A stretch of 41,780 nt of DNA from Mycobacterium asiaticum. Its GTDB lineage: Bacteria; Actinomycetota; Actinomycetes; Mycobacteriales; Mycobacteriaceae. The stretch lies in assembly GCF_001668675.1 (NCBI RefSeq), contig NZ_LZKQ01000235.1, positions 1-41,780 of the forward strand. Reading direction: 5' to 3'. The position numbers and the translations under genes are program-made. The notes under the pieces are model-generated. The model did no database searches, had not been told where the DNA came from, and saw only the letters and a list, made by a program, of their open reading frames with translations. Positions 7,566-15,894 of this stretch are shown here, piece after piece (positions within the stretch are counted from its first letter, which is position 1; the number at the start of each line of letters is the position of its first letter).

Positions 7566-8561
7566 GTGGGCGATTTGAGCATTCAGGACCTCGTCGTCGA
7601 ATACTCCAGCGGTGGCTACGCGCTGCGGCCGATCAACGGCCTGAGCCTCGACGTGGCGGCCGGGTCGCTGCTGATCCTGTTGGGACCCAGTGGCTGCGGG
7701 AAGACGACGCTGTTGTCCTGCCTGGGCGGGATACTGCGGCCGAAGTCCGGAGTGATCAAGTTCGACGGCGTGGAGATCACCGCACTCGACGGCGCCGCGA
7801 TGGCGCGGTACCGCCTGGAGAAGGTCGGCATTGTGTTCCAGGCCTTCAACCTCGTGCCCAGTCTCACCGCACTGGAGAACGTGATGGTCCCGCTGCGCGG
7901 CGCCGGCATGTCGCGCGGGGCGGCGCGACGGCGCGCCACCGAGCTGCTCGAGCGGGTGAACCTCGGCGAGCGGATGAAGCATCGTCCCGGCGACCTCAGT
8001 GGCGGGCAGCAGCAGCGCGTCGCGGTGGCCCGGGCGATCGCGCTGGACCCGCCGTTGATCCTGGCGGACGAACCGACCGCGCACCTGGACTTCATCCAGG
8101 TCGAGGAGGTGCTGCGGCTGATCCGGGAACTCGCCGACGACGACCGGGTGGTGGTGGTCGCCACCCACGACAGCCGAATCCTGCCGATGGCCGACCGGGT
8201 GGTCGAGATGGTCGCGCCCGCCGCCGCCGCCACCAATCGGGCCCCGGAGACGGTGCGCCTGAAGGCGGGCGAGGTGCTGTTCGAGCAATGCACCATGGGT
8301 GACCTGATCTACCTGGTCTCCGACGGGGAGTTCGAGATCGTGCGCGAATTGGCCGACGGCGGTGAGGAATTGGTCAAGGTCAGTGGCCCCGGCGACTATT
8401 TCGGCGAGATGGGAGTGTTGTTTCACATGCCGCGGTCAGCCACCGTGCGCGCCCGCACCGACGCGACCGCCGTCGGTTACACCGCACAGGCCTTCCGCGA
8501 GCGACTGGGACTGGGCGGTATCAGCGACGTGCTGGACCATCGCGAACCGGCCGACGATTAA
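7566..8561 (+). CDS. ABC transporter ATPase with C-terminal cyclic-nucleotide-binding domain, copy 2
   Basis: A 331-aa paralogue of the protein at 5477-6469. All ATPase motifs are kept (GPSGCGKTT, LSGGQQQR, LADEPTAHLD, ATHD), as is the CNB cassette FGEMGVLFHMPRSA with its Glu and Arg. The linker between the two domains (VAPAAAATN region) differs from copy 1 and is one residue longer. The GTG start at 7566 lies 2 nt after the permease stop; a longer reading frame back to 6510 is only a shadow of the permease. Both copies could assemble separate or mixed transporters. Confidence 0.9.
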   Translation: MGDLSIQDLVVEYSSGGYALRPINGLSLDVAAGSLLILLGPSGCGKTTLLSCLGGILRPKSGVIKFDGVEITALDGAAMARYRLEKVGIVFQAFNLVPSLTALENVMVPLRGAGMSRGAARRRATELLERVNLGERMKHRPGDLSGGQQQRVAVARAIALDPPLILADEPTAHLDFIQVEEVLRLIRELADDDRVVVVATHDSRILPMADRVVEMVAPAAAATNRAPETVRLKAGEVLFEQCTMGDLIYLVSDGEFEIVRELADGGEELVKVSGPGDYFGEMGVLFHMPRSATVRARTDATAVGYTAQAFRERLGLGGISDVLDHREPADD

Positions 8562-8608
8562 CCGCTCTGAACGATTCCGTTCGCCTGCTCGTGGTGCGGA
8601 TTGAACCT

Positions 8609-8621
8609 GTGTCGCCGACAC
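8609..8621. promoter_or_regulatory. Short palindrome upstream of the catalase-like gene
   Basis: GTGTCG-C-CGACAC, a perfect 13-bp palindrome 43 bp upstream of the ATG at 8664, in the 102-bp gap after the second ABC operon. It may be an operator for the peroxidase/cytochrome pair. No regulator gene is adjacent. Confidence 0.35.
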
Positions 8622-8663
8622 TGTTTCTGTTTGCGGTCTGTTCGTGCCGAAAGGACGGTGGGC

Positions 8664-9752
8664 ATGGGGCCCCAGCACGAGGAATCCCCTGCGGGCAAAG
8701 CCGCCGATCGACCGGCGCTGAGCAGGCGAGGAGCGCTGCTGGGCATGGGCGCCGTGGCCGGTTTCGCCGCGGTGGATGTCGGCGGGTTCGCTTACGCCGG
8801 TGGGTGGTTGCGACCGGACACGCTGACACCGGGCCGATTCGCCGACCGCTTCGAAGACGTCTACGGCCGGCACGACGGGTTTCGTCGCAACCACGCCAAA
8901 GGACTCAGTGCGACAGGAACTTTCGAGAGTAACGGCACCGGCACGCAGATCTGCCGTGCTTCGGTCTTCGGTAGCGGCACGGTGCCGGTCGTCGGCCGCT
9001 TCTCGCTGGGCGGCGGCCTACCCGATCAGCCCGACAAGCCCGACACGGTCCGGGGCCTCGGCCTGTTGTTCCGCGCCTCCGATGGCCAGGAGTGGCGCAC
9101 CGCGATGATCAACCTGCCCGTCTTCACCGACAGCACCCCGGAAGGGTTCTTCGAGAGGTTGCTTGCCGGCAAGCCTCGGCCCGACACCGGCAAGCCCGAC
9201 CCGCAGCGGATGGCCGCGTTCATGGACCGGCATCCCGAGACCGCGGCGGCGATGAAGATCATCAAGCAGACACCGCCCAGCGCCGGCTTCGCCGACAGCG
9301 CGTATCACGGTCTCAACGCCTTTCACTTCACCAATGACGCGGGCGCGACCGTTGCGGTGCGCTGGTCGTTGCTGCCGGTCGACCCGCCGGGCCCTGCCGC
9401 CGGAGCAACCGGAAAGGACTACCTGTTCGACGAACTGATCCGCACGGTGGCACAGCGGCCCCTGCAGTGGCGACTGGTTTTGACCGTCGGCGACCCGGGG
9501 GACCCGACCAATGACGCCACCAAGATGTGGCCGCCATCGCGGCGCACCATCGACGCGGGCATCCTGACTGTCACCGCGGTACAGACCGAAGCGGCGGGTA
9601 ACGCTCGGGACGTCAACTTCGACCCGACGGTGTTGCCGGACGGCATGGCCCTGTCCGACGATCCCCTCCCAGCGGCGCGGGCCGGCGTGTACGCGCGGTC
9701 CTTCACCCGCCGCGCCGAAGAACCCAAGTCGCCGAGCGAGGTCCGCGCCTGA
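8664..9752 (+). CDS. Tat-exported catalase-family peroxidase (SrpA-like)
   Basis: A 362-aa short catalase-fold haem peroxidase. The twin-arginine signal is clear (SRRGALLG at about residues 20-27, then an Ala/Gly-rich core), so it acts outside the cytoplasmic membrane. Conserved haem-pocket elements are the distal His in RRNHAKG, a distal Asn in MINLPVF and a proximal Tyr in AGVYARSF. It lacks the C-terminal parts of full catalases, as expected for the SrpA subfamily. The start at 8664 follows AAAGGACGG. Its stop overlaps the start of the cytochrome b561 gene, suggesting that the b561 protein supplies electrons to it. Confidence 0.88.
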   Translation: MGPQHEESPAGKAADRPALSRRGALLGMGAVAGFAAVDVGGFAYAGGWLRPDTLTPGRFADRFEDVYGRHDGFRRNHAKGLSATGTFESNGTGTQICRASVFGSGTVPVVGRFSLGGGLPDQPDKPDTVRGLGLLFRASDGQEWRTAMINLPVFTDSTPEGFFERLLAGKPRPDTGKPDPQRMAAFMDRHPETAAAMKIIKQTPPSAGFADSAYHGLNAFHFTNDAGATVAVRWSLLPVDPPGPAAGATGKDYLFDELIRTVAQRPLQWRLVLTVGDPGDPTNDATKMWPPSRRTIDAGILTVTAVQTEAAGNARDVNFDPTVLPDGMALSDDPLPAARAGVYARSFTRRAEEPKSPSEVRA

Positions 9753-10306
9753 TGGCCGAAACAACCAGCACAGCACCACGTTTCGCGGTGCCATCGCGAA
9801 TTCTGCACTGGCTGATGGCACCGATGGTGATCGCCCAACTGCTGATCGGCGTGACAATGGTGGCGTCGCTGAGCTATTACCCGCTGCTGCTGGCGATCCA
9901 CCGCCCGCTGGGCGTGCTGATCCTCATCTTCGCGGTGATCCGGCTCGTCAACCGGCTCACCCACACGTTGCCGCCGTTCCTGACGACCATGGGCCCGGTG
10001 GAGCGGCGCATCGCGTCGTGGTCGGAGTACCTGTTGTATGGGCTGCTGATCGTGCAGCCGTTGACGGGCTGGGCGATGCTATCGGCCGCCAGGAACCCGA
10101 TCGTGTCGCTGGGACCGTTCCACCTGCCCGGCATCGCCCCGCACAACATCGACGCCTACGCGGTGCTGCGGGAGTGCCACGGTGTCTTCGCCTTCCTGCT
10201 GTTCCTGACGTTCACCGCCCACGTCTGCGCGGTGCTGTTCCACACGCTCGTGCTGCGCGACCGGATCATCGACCGGATGGCGGTGTGGCCCACCAGGCGT
10301 CGCTGA
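9752..10306 (+). CDS. Cytochrome b561-family di-haem membrane protein
   Basis: A 184-aa four-helix membrane cytochrome. Candidate axial haem histidines are in RILHWL (helix 1), AIHRPLG (helix 2), CHGVFAF (helix 3) and TAHVC/FHTLV (helix 4). The ATG overlaps the TGA of the catalase-like gene by one base (TGATG), indicating translational coupling. It probably passes electrons from the quinone pool to the exported peroxidase (inference from the gene pair). It ends 10 nt before the convergent esterase gene. Confidence 0.88.
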   Translation: MAETTSTAPRFAVPSRILHWLMAPMVIAQLLIGVTMVASLSYYPLLLAIHRPLGVLILIFAVIRLVNRLTHTLPPFLTTMGPVERRIASWSEYLLYGLLIVQPLTGWAMLSAARNPIVSLGPFHLPGIAPHNIDAYAVLRECHGVFAFLLFLTFTAHVCAVLFHTLVLRDRIIDRMAVWPTRRR

Positions 10307-10316
10307 TTCGGACTGA

Positions 10317-11258
10317 TCAGCGGTGGTGCTGGGCGAAGAACTCCCAGATGGTGTCGGTGGCATCGAGCGCGGTTGAGGGCGGCGGCAAACCCAGCCGGTC
10401 CAACAGAGGTCCGCGGACACCGCCGGGCCATTGATGGCCGGCGTCGGCCACCGAGATCAAGCGAACCGTGCGGCCGTCCGGGCAGTCGGCCGTTTCGGTG
10501 GTCACCAACCCGGCGGTGGTCGAGGTCGGTGCCGGGCAGGCGTCGATGGCGCGCCAGGCCGCTGCCACCGCCGGTACGCCCGGGCCGTCGACACGCGGGT
10601 TGCCATCGATTTTCAAACTCTTACCGGGGCCGCCGTTGTAGGGCACGCTGGCGTCGGCCGTGCCGTGGATCTGCAGTACCGAGGTCGGCCGGGCCCGCGA
10701 GCAGTCGGTCACCGTGGTACCCGCCACGGGAGCGACCGCGGCGAAGATGTCTGTCTCGCAGGCCAATCGGAGTGACATCATGGCGCCGTTGGACATGCCC
10801 GTGACATACACCCGCGCCGGGTCGACGGGAGTCTGTTGCGTTATCGCGCCGACCATGGCGGTGATGAAACCGACGTCGTCGAGGTTGGACTGCGCGGGGC
10901 GGCCGCAGCACGAGCCGGCGTTCCACGCCCGGCCCTGACCGTCGGGATAGGCAACCAGGAAGTGGCCCCGGTCGGCCGTACTGTCCCAGTGGTAGGAGCG
11001 TTCTGCTTGGGCTCCGTTGCCGAACCCGCCGTGCAGCATCACCACCAACGTGGCCGCCCCGGTCAAACCGGCCGGGCGGTAGAGGTGGAAAGTCCTGCTG
11101 CCGCCGGCCCATTGGATGGTTTGCGAGGACTGCCCGACCGGAATTGAGGGATGGTCCGGCGATCCGACGGCATGGCCGCCGCCGACACACCCGGCCAGCA
11201 ACGCCGCAAGGGCGACCACCACCGGCAGTTGCCGGGCCCGGGCACATCGCGAGGCCAT
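10317..11258 (-). CDS. Lipoprotein esterase of the PHB-depolymerase family (LpqC-like)
   Basis: A 313-aa secreted lipoprotein with an alpha/beta-hydrolase fold. The signal peptide ends in the lipobox LLAGC with lipidated Cys24. The oxyanion segment is HGGFGNG, the nucleophile elbow GMSNG, and a late His is in DAGHQWPGG. Family members hydrolyse short esters; M. tuberculosis LpqC is similar in type and length. ATG 11258 is chosen because upstream frames run into the operator of the divergent MarR gene. Control by that MarR repressor is likely, because both genes read away from the 21-bp palindrome at 11286-11306. Confidence 0.85.
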   Translation of the reverse strand: MASRCARARQLPVVVALAALLAGCVGGGHAVGSPDHPSIPVGQSSQTIQWAGGSRTFHLYRPAGLTGAATLVVMLHGGFGNGAQAERSYHWDSTADRGHFLVAYPDGQGRAWNAGSCCGRPAQSNLDDVGFITAMVGAITQQTPVDPARVYVTGMSNGAMMSLRLACETDIFAAVAPVAGTTVTDCSRARPTSVLQIHGTADASVPYNGGPGKSLKIDGNPRVDGPGVPAVAAAWRAIDACPAPTSTTAGLVTTETADCPDGRTVRLISVADAGHQWPGGVRGPLLDRLGLPPPSTALDATDTIWEFFAQHHR

Positions 11259-11285
11259 CAGCCCATGGTGACAGCGCCGCTCAGG

Positions 11286-11306
11286 TTTGACAAGTAACTT
11301 GTCAAA
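11286..11306. promoter_or_regulatory. MarR operator between esterase and marR
   Basis: A perfect 21-bp palindrome with arms TTTGACAAGT and ACTTGTCAAA around a central A. It lies in the 58-bp gap between the divergent lipoprotein esterase (start 11258) and the MarR-family gene (start 11317). Its left arm contains a TTGACA-like -35 box. Length and position fit autoregulation by MarR and repression of the esterase. Confidence 0.8.
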
Positions 11307-11316
11307 ATTCGCGGAG

Positions 11317-11781
11317 ATGGCAGACTCGGCCATCATGGGACGTCTGGCGGATGCTCAGTGGGAACCGACGGTGCCGGCCTTGATGCAACTGGTGGCGGCC
11401 ACCGGTGGTCCGCGGCTGCGTGCGGCATTCACGGCCGCCGGGCTCGACGGCATCCGGCCGGCCCAGGCCGTGGCACTGGTTCCGTTGGCCGGCGGGGGGT
11501 TGCACGCCTCGGACCTGGCCGATCGGCTCGGGGTGAGTCGCCAGGCGGTGGCTCAGGCGATCACCGCGCTGGAGCGAGGTGGCTATGTGATCCGAGAGTC
11601 CAATCCCGTCGACGCGCGCACCCGGATCATCGAACTGACCCCACGCGGTCGGCATGCATTGGGCGTAATGCGTTCTAGTGCACTGGCTTTGGAGAAGAGC
11701 TGGGAGCAGACCCTCGGATCCCGCCGGCTGGCCGAATTACGCCGCGCGTTGCAGGACCTCTTGGCCGCCATGGGGCACTGA
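11317..11781 (+). CDS. MarR-family transcriptional regulator
   Basis: A 154-aa winged-helix repressor. The helix-turn-helix is in the stretch LADRLGVSRQAVAQAITALE, followed by the wing RESNPVDARTRIIELTPRG. The ATG at 11317 is preceded by GCGGAG. The in-frame TTG at 11287 falls inside the operator palindrome and is rejected. The gene probably represses itself and the divergent esterase. Its last 45 bp overlap the 3' end of the convergent acyltransferase gene. The ligand is unknown. Confidence 0.87.
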   Translation: MADSAIMGRLADAQWEPTVPALMQLVAATGGPRLRAAFTAAGLDGIRPAQAVALVPLAGGGLHASDLADRLGVSRQAVAQAITALERGGYVIRESNPVDARTRIIELTPRGRHALGVMRSSALALEKSWEQTLGSRRLAELRRALQDLLAAMGH

Positions 11782-13083
11782 CGGCACGACTGACGGGCGC
11801 ACCGCCGCCAGGAGTCGCGCGACCAACAACGCGGCGAGCATGATCGACACGCACACCAGCCCGTCATCCTTGAGGCCCCACTTCACCGCGGCGAGGACCG
11901 CCGCCCCCGCCACGCAGAGCAGCATGCCGACAACGGTGCCCCGCCCGGTTGAGGTGATCGGCGGGACACCGTCCCAACCCGGGAGCGGGTTGTTCTCCAG
12001 CGGCCGCAGCGCGACGAACAGCACCGCCACCACAGCAATCATGATGAACAGCTGCGCGAAAGTGACCAACAGGAAGTCTCGCTGTCCCGGGAAGCGTGGC
12101 TTACCGAAGGTGTCGAACAGCACGTGCACGCCCAGCAGCGCGGGCATGTGCCACAGGTACAGGGTCATCGCCCCGGAATTGCCGATCGCGGTGAGCCACC
12201 ACACGCGGGGTCGCCGTGCCCACCGATTGATCGCGGGTGCCGCGGCGATTGCCAACGCGCTCAGCACGATTGCGTGTCCGGCGAGCAACAGCGACGGCGG
12301 GCTCATGTTGGCCAGCCGTTGGCCTTCGATGCCGACCAGGCTCAACTCGTAGGGCCCCCACCGGACCAGCGCCACGTCGACGGCGAACAACACCAGCGCC
12401 GTCACCAGCGCCGCCCGCCGGGTGATCAACTCGCGCCGGTAGGCAACGCCGAACATGCCGGGAATGAGCCAGGCGGCGAGGTTGAGGTAGCCGATCGGCA
12501 CCGCGGCGGACCAGTGCAGCCGGATCGCGTCGATGAGGGCGACCAGCGCATAGATGCCGATGACGCCAGCGGCCAGTCGGCTGAGGGTGGTGATCCGGTG
12601 CAGCACTGGCATCGCCGCCAGCACCACGACGTAGACGCCGAGGAACCACAGCAGCTGAATGCTGATGCCGGCGACCGGCTCGTAAACATGTTGTGGCAGT
12701 ACCGGATACAGCAGGGCAAGGGCGAGCGCCCAGAAGGCCAGGTAGTAGAACACCGGGCGGAACAGCCGGGTGCTGCGCTTCATCAGCCAAGCGCCCCAGT
12801 TGGTGCCGGGCTGCCACGACGTGAGGCACGCCGCGGTACCGGCGAAGAAGAACAGGGGCATGATCTGGAAGATCCACGTCAGCGCCTGAAATACCACCGA
12901 CGTGGTGAGCAGGTTGTCCCAGATGAGTACGCCACCGCGGATGATGCTGATCGCCATCACGGTGTGGCCGATCACCACACCGATCAAAGCGGTGATGCGG
13001 ATGACGTCGATGGCGCGGTCGCGGTCAAGCGGAGTGCGTGCAGCCAGTTCAGCAGGGCTGGGAAAGCCCATCAAAGAGGTCAT
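11737..13083 (-). CDS. Acyltransferase-3 family integral membrane protein
   Basis: A 448-aa polytopic protein with about ten hydrophobic helices. The N-terminal family signature is visible: an arginine-rich start, then IDVIRITALIGVVIGH with the presumed catalytic His40. Such proteins acylate sugars, peptidoglycan or lipids using acyl groups from the cytoplasm. The substrate is not evident. It stands alone, 67 nt downstream of the PE_PGRS stop on the same strand, and its 3' end overlaps marR by 45 bp in antisense. ATG 13083 is the first start; Met5 is an alternative. Confidence 0.85.
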   Translation of the reverse strand: MTSLMGFPSPAELAARTPLDRDRAIDVIRITALIGVVIGHTVMAISIIRGGVLIWDNLLTTSVVFQALTWIFQIMPLFFFAGTAACLTSWQPGTNWGAWLMKRSTRLFRPVFYYLAFWALALALLYPVLPQHVYEPVAGISIQLLWFLGVYVVVLAAMPVLHRITTLSRLAAGVIGIYALVALIDAIRLHWSAAVPIGYLNLAAWLIPGMFGVAYRRELITRRAALVTALVLFAVDVALVRWGPYELSLVGIEGQRLANMSPPSLLLAGHAIVLSALAIAAAPAINRWARRPRVWWLTAIGNSGAMTLYLWHMPALLGVHVLFDTFGKPRFPGQRDFLLVTFAQLFIMIAVVAVLFVALRPLENNPLPGWDGVPPITSTGRGTVVGMLLCVAGAAVLAAVKWGLKDDGLVCVSIMLAALLVARLLAAVRPSVVPSVPHGGQEVLQRAA

Positions 13084-13150
13084 TCAATCAGCATCGCCGT
13101 TCCACGGCGGCCTACGCCTGCGTAGTTCTACCCGTACTGCCCGGGTATCG

Positions 13151-14227
13151 CTACCCGAGTCCGTCCGGTCCGGGCAGGCCGGGCCGACCGAGCAGTTCAC
13201 CGCGACTGCCGCCGGTGCCGCCGTGCGCCGGGATGAACCCCGAACCACCGGCGCCGCCGTCGCCGCCGTCGCCGATGAGTTGCGCGCTGCCACCGCTGCC
13301 GCCCGGGCCGGCCGTCCCGTCCACCGGCGAGGCGTCGCCACCGCGACCGCCACGACCGCCGTTGCCGATCTGGCCGCCATCGCCACCGTCGCCGCCGACC
13401 CCGCCCCGCGCGGAGGTGCTGGACCCGAATCCGTCGCCGCCCGCGCCACCGTTGCCGAAGTACTGGCCGCCGTTACCGCCGTTGCCGCCGTCGCCGCCAC
13501 CCAACGGGCCGCTGCCGCCCGGGCCGCCGGCGCCGCCGTTGCCGAACCAGCCGGCGTTGCCGCCGAAACCGCCCCAGCCGCCGACCATGTTCGCGCCGCC
13601 CTGCCCGCCCTGACCGCCCGCGCCGCCGTTGCCCAACAGCCAGCCGCCGTTGCCGCCGTCGCCGCCGAGCGGCGCGATCTTGTTGATCGCGGTGCTGACC
13701 CCGCCTTGCCCGCCGTTGCCGCCGTTGCCGATCAACCCGGCATCGCCGCCGCGACCGCCGAATCGGCCCGGACCCCCGGAGCCGCCGTTGCCGCCGTTGC
13801 CGAGCAGCCACCCGCCCGGACCGCCCGCCTCACCCGTCAGCGGACGTCCGTCGACGCCGTTCCCGATCAGCGGGCGGCCGGTTGCGGCCTGGGCGGGCGC
13901 GTTGACGGCGTCGAGTAGCGCCTGCGGCGCGCGCTGCAGCAGGTTGCCGAGGTTGGCCGTTTCGGCGGCAGCGTAGGAGTTGCCCGCGGCGTGCAGTGCC
14001 TGCAGGAATTGCTCATGGAGAGCGGCCACTTGCGCGCTGACCACGCGATACGACTGCGCGTTGCGGGCGAACAGCTCCGCTACCGCAACCGACACCTCAT
14101 CGGCGCCGGCCGCCAGCATTTCGGTGGCCGGGCCGGCGGCGGTGGCCGCCCTGATTGCCGCGCCGATACCGGCGATATCGGTCGCCGCGGCGGTGAGAAA
14201 TTCCGGCGCCGCTACCAGATAAGACAT
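13151..14227 (-). CDS. PE_PGRS family protein
   Basis: A 358-aa protein with a classical PE domain (residues 1 to about 95, starting [17 protein letters not shown] with the Pro-Glu pair). A linker follows (about 96-140, including [17 protein letters not shown]), then a PGRS domain of Gly-Gly-Asn and Gly-Gly-x repeats to the end. PE domains direct secretion by ESX-5, and PGRS domains are surface-exposed Ca-binding repeat structures in studied homologues. The frame is open throughout, with no sign of decay. The C-terminus lacks any added enzymatic domain. A small membrane protein is encoded 41 nt upstream on the same strand. Confidence 0.93.
   Translation of the reverse strand: MSYLVAAPEFLTAAATDIAGIGAAIRAATAAGPATEMLAAGADEVSVAVAELFARNAQSYRVVSAQVAALHEQFLQALHAAGNSYAAAETANLGNLLQRAPQALLDAVNAPAQAATGRPLIGNGVDGRPLTGEAGGPGGWLLGNGGNGGSGGPGRFGGRGGDAGLIGNGGNGGQGGVSTAINKIAPLGGDGGNGGWLLGNGGAGGQGGQGGANMVGGWGGFGGNAGWFGNGGAGGPGGSGPLGGGDGGNGGNGGQYFGNGGAGGDGFGSSTSARGGVGGDGGDGGQIGNGGRGGRGGDASPVDGTAGPGGSGGSAQLIGDGGDGGAGGSGFIPAHGGTGGSRGELLGRPGLPGPDGLG
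13190..13820 (-). repeat. PGRS glycine-repeat tract
   Basis: The 3' two thirds of the PE_PGRS gene consist of imperfect 9-nt units coding Gly-Gly-Asn/Ser/Ala, seen on the plus strand as repeated GCCGCCGTTGCC-type words. The repeats are degenerate and in frame, unlike CRISPR or tandem minisatellite arrays. Confidence 0.85.
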
Positions 14228-14268
14228 TTAATTGGCCCCCGTGCCATCGGCACCTATTACATGCCCGG

Positions 14269-14670
14269 TTACATAGCCTGCTGCGTCAGTGTGAAAAAGA
14301 GATAAGCAATGCAGAACAGAAAATTGAGCGCCACCAGAACCAGGCCCGCGCATATCGCCGCATGTTTGCAACGCCGTTGTGCATGCGCGACTTTCGCGCT
14401 CTTCTTCTCTCGGTTGTATTGAGTGGCGATCAGTGCGAAATTCACGTCGGTCATTTCTCTGTCCGCCGCGGGTGAACCGGTGACCAATTGCTGGAGGCGC
14501 CTCGGCGGGATGTCAACGCCGACCAGCGCGAAGCGCCGGCTGAGCCGGCGCGCCTGCCTGCGGCCGAGAATCTGACCTCGCATCTGCAGCTGTTGCGAGA
14601 GTCTCCGTCGTTCGTCGCCCCAAGGGTTCGACGGGGTCGTCACAAGCGGGAAGTCTATGTCGTTCGTCAC
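14269..14670 (-). CDS. Hypothetical C-terminally membrane-anchored small protein
   Basis: A 133-aa protein of unknown family. Residues about 1-100 are soluble and basic (many Arg, e.g. RRQARRLSRRFALVG). Residues about 103-128 form one hydrophobic helix (ICAGLVLVALNFLFCIAYLF), giving a tail-anchored form. The start is GTG at 14668-14670 without a clear ribosome-binding site, so the exact start is uncertain. It lies between the sulfotransferase and PE_PGRS genes on the same strand. The 3' part is less GC-rich than its neighbours. Confidence 0.5.
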   Translation of the reverse strand: MTNDIDFPLVTTPSNPWGDERRRLSQQLQMRGQILGRRQARRLSRRFALVGVDIPPRRLQQLVTGSPAADREMTDVNFALIATQYNREKKSAKVAHAQRRCKHAAICAGLVLVALNFLFCIAYLFFTLTQQAM

Positions 14671-14718
14671 GTTTTAGGGGAGAGAACGCAGCCCGAATTT
14701 TCGCCCATCTTCCGGCGG

Positions 14719-15894
14719 TCAGCGCAGCTGCTCGGTGGGTACCGCGTAGCGGTCCTGGTAGGCGCGCACCCGGTCGCGGACCTCGCCGGCGTCCAGGCCG
14801 GTGTCCGGCCAGGTGTATCGGCCCCGACCGCCGTCACCGGGGTGGGCGGCCAGGAAGTCGCGCATCCGCGCCTCGGTGTCGGGCAGCAGCTCGCGGCCCA
14901 ACTTGCGGTAGATGCCGCCGATCGTGGTCCAAGGGTCCTTGATGAAATCGGCGTAGTGGACGTCGATCACGCGATCGGCAGGGATTCTGCCGCTGTCCCG
15001 CAGCGCCATCTCGCGCTCGAGGCCGACGACGATCTCCTCGTAGGACTGCGCCGCGCACTCGGCGATCTCGGACTCGTCGCTGCCCATCCGCCGCAGGTGG
15101 TGGGTCAGCGCGGCGATCGACGAGATGACGTTCAGCGGGTCGCGGTGCGTCTGCACGATCAACGCGTCGGGATACTCGGTGAACAACGCATCGAGCTGCC
15201 ACAGATGCGCCGGTGATTTCAGCAGCCACTGCCCCGGCACGCCAGATTGCAGATGCTGCAGGAAGATTCGATGGTACCGGTAGGCGCCGGTGTGGTCGGC
15301 GTCGTACAGCAGCCAGCGGTAGTAGGTCGGCAGGCGGTACTGCACCGAGAAGATCATGCTGGTGAACTCGCTGGCGGTGATGCGGACGCACTCCTGGCCG
15401 ACCAGCGCGCCCATCGGGTGGAACGCCAGGAAACCCGGGATGATCTGTTCGGACATCTCGATGCCGGCTTGCGCGGCGGCGATGCGCGGGTCGTCGTGGT
15501 AGGTCGCCGGCTGCGGTACCGGACAGGGCGCGTCGACCTCCCAGGTCAGCGGCGCGCGCAGGTCGGGATCCTGGGCCAGAAGATCAAAGAGGATCGTGGT
15601 CCCGGTGCGGGGCTGGCCGACGATGAAGATCGGCGCGTCGATGCCCTTGGCGGTGACCTCCGGATGCTTTTTGCGCCAAGCGATCACGTCGAGGCGGTTC
15701 TTCAGGGCGCGCATGAGATCGAGGTGCGCGATTTCCACCCCGATGGCCGACAGCCTCGCCTCGTTGAGCAGTCCGTCGATGAGCAGCTCCAGTCCGGGCT
15801 GCCAGCCGTCGTCGCCGAAGTCGTCGGAACCGGTTTCCTCACACGCGGTGGCGATCAGACGTTCCGGGGCGAACCGGTCCTGCAGCGCGGTCAT
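14719..15894 (-). CDS. Sulfotransferase family protein
   Basis: A 391-aa PAPS-dependent sulfotransferase-fold protein, presumed cytoplasmic. The 5'-phosphosulfate loop is FIVGQPRTGTT and the 3'-phosphate-binding segment is THRDPLNVISS; LLKSPAHLWQL is a further family motif. Mycobacterial members sulfate lipids or steroids, but many have no known substrate. The ATG at 15894 overlaps the stop of the DUF1214 gene as ATGA, so the two are co-translated. A longer frame reaching 16113 would lie inside that gene and is rejected. Confidence 0.88.
   Translation of the reverse strand: MTALQDRFAPERLIATACEETGSDDFGDDGWQPGLELLIDGLLNEARLSAIGVEIAHLDLMRALKNRLDVIAWRKKHPEVTAKGIDAPIFIVGQPRTGTTILFDLLAQDPDLRAPLTWEVDAPCPVPQPATYHDDPRIAAAQAGIEMSEQIIPGFLAFHPMGALVGQECVRITASEFTSMIFSVQYRLPTYYRWLLYDADHTGAYRYHRIFLQHLQSGVPGQWLLKSPAHLWQLDALFTEYPDALIVQTHRDPLNVISSIAALTHHLRRMGSDESEIAECAAQSYEEIVVGLEREMALRDSGRIPADRVIDVHYADFIKDPWTTIGGIYRKLGRELLPDTEARMRDFLAAHPGDGGRGRYTWPDTGLDAGEVRDRVRAYQDRYAVPTEQLR

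Noticed and set aside
11287..11316. An N-terminal extension of MarR starting at TTG 11287.
   Set aside because: It lies within the operator palindrome, and the ATG at 11317 has a ribosome-binding site.
13190..13820. Repeated GCCGCC-rich words that could suggest a tandem array or CRISPR.
   Set aside because: They are degenerate 9-nt coding repeats of the PGRS domain, in frame and without spacers.
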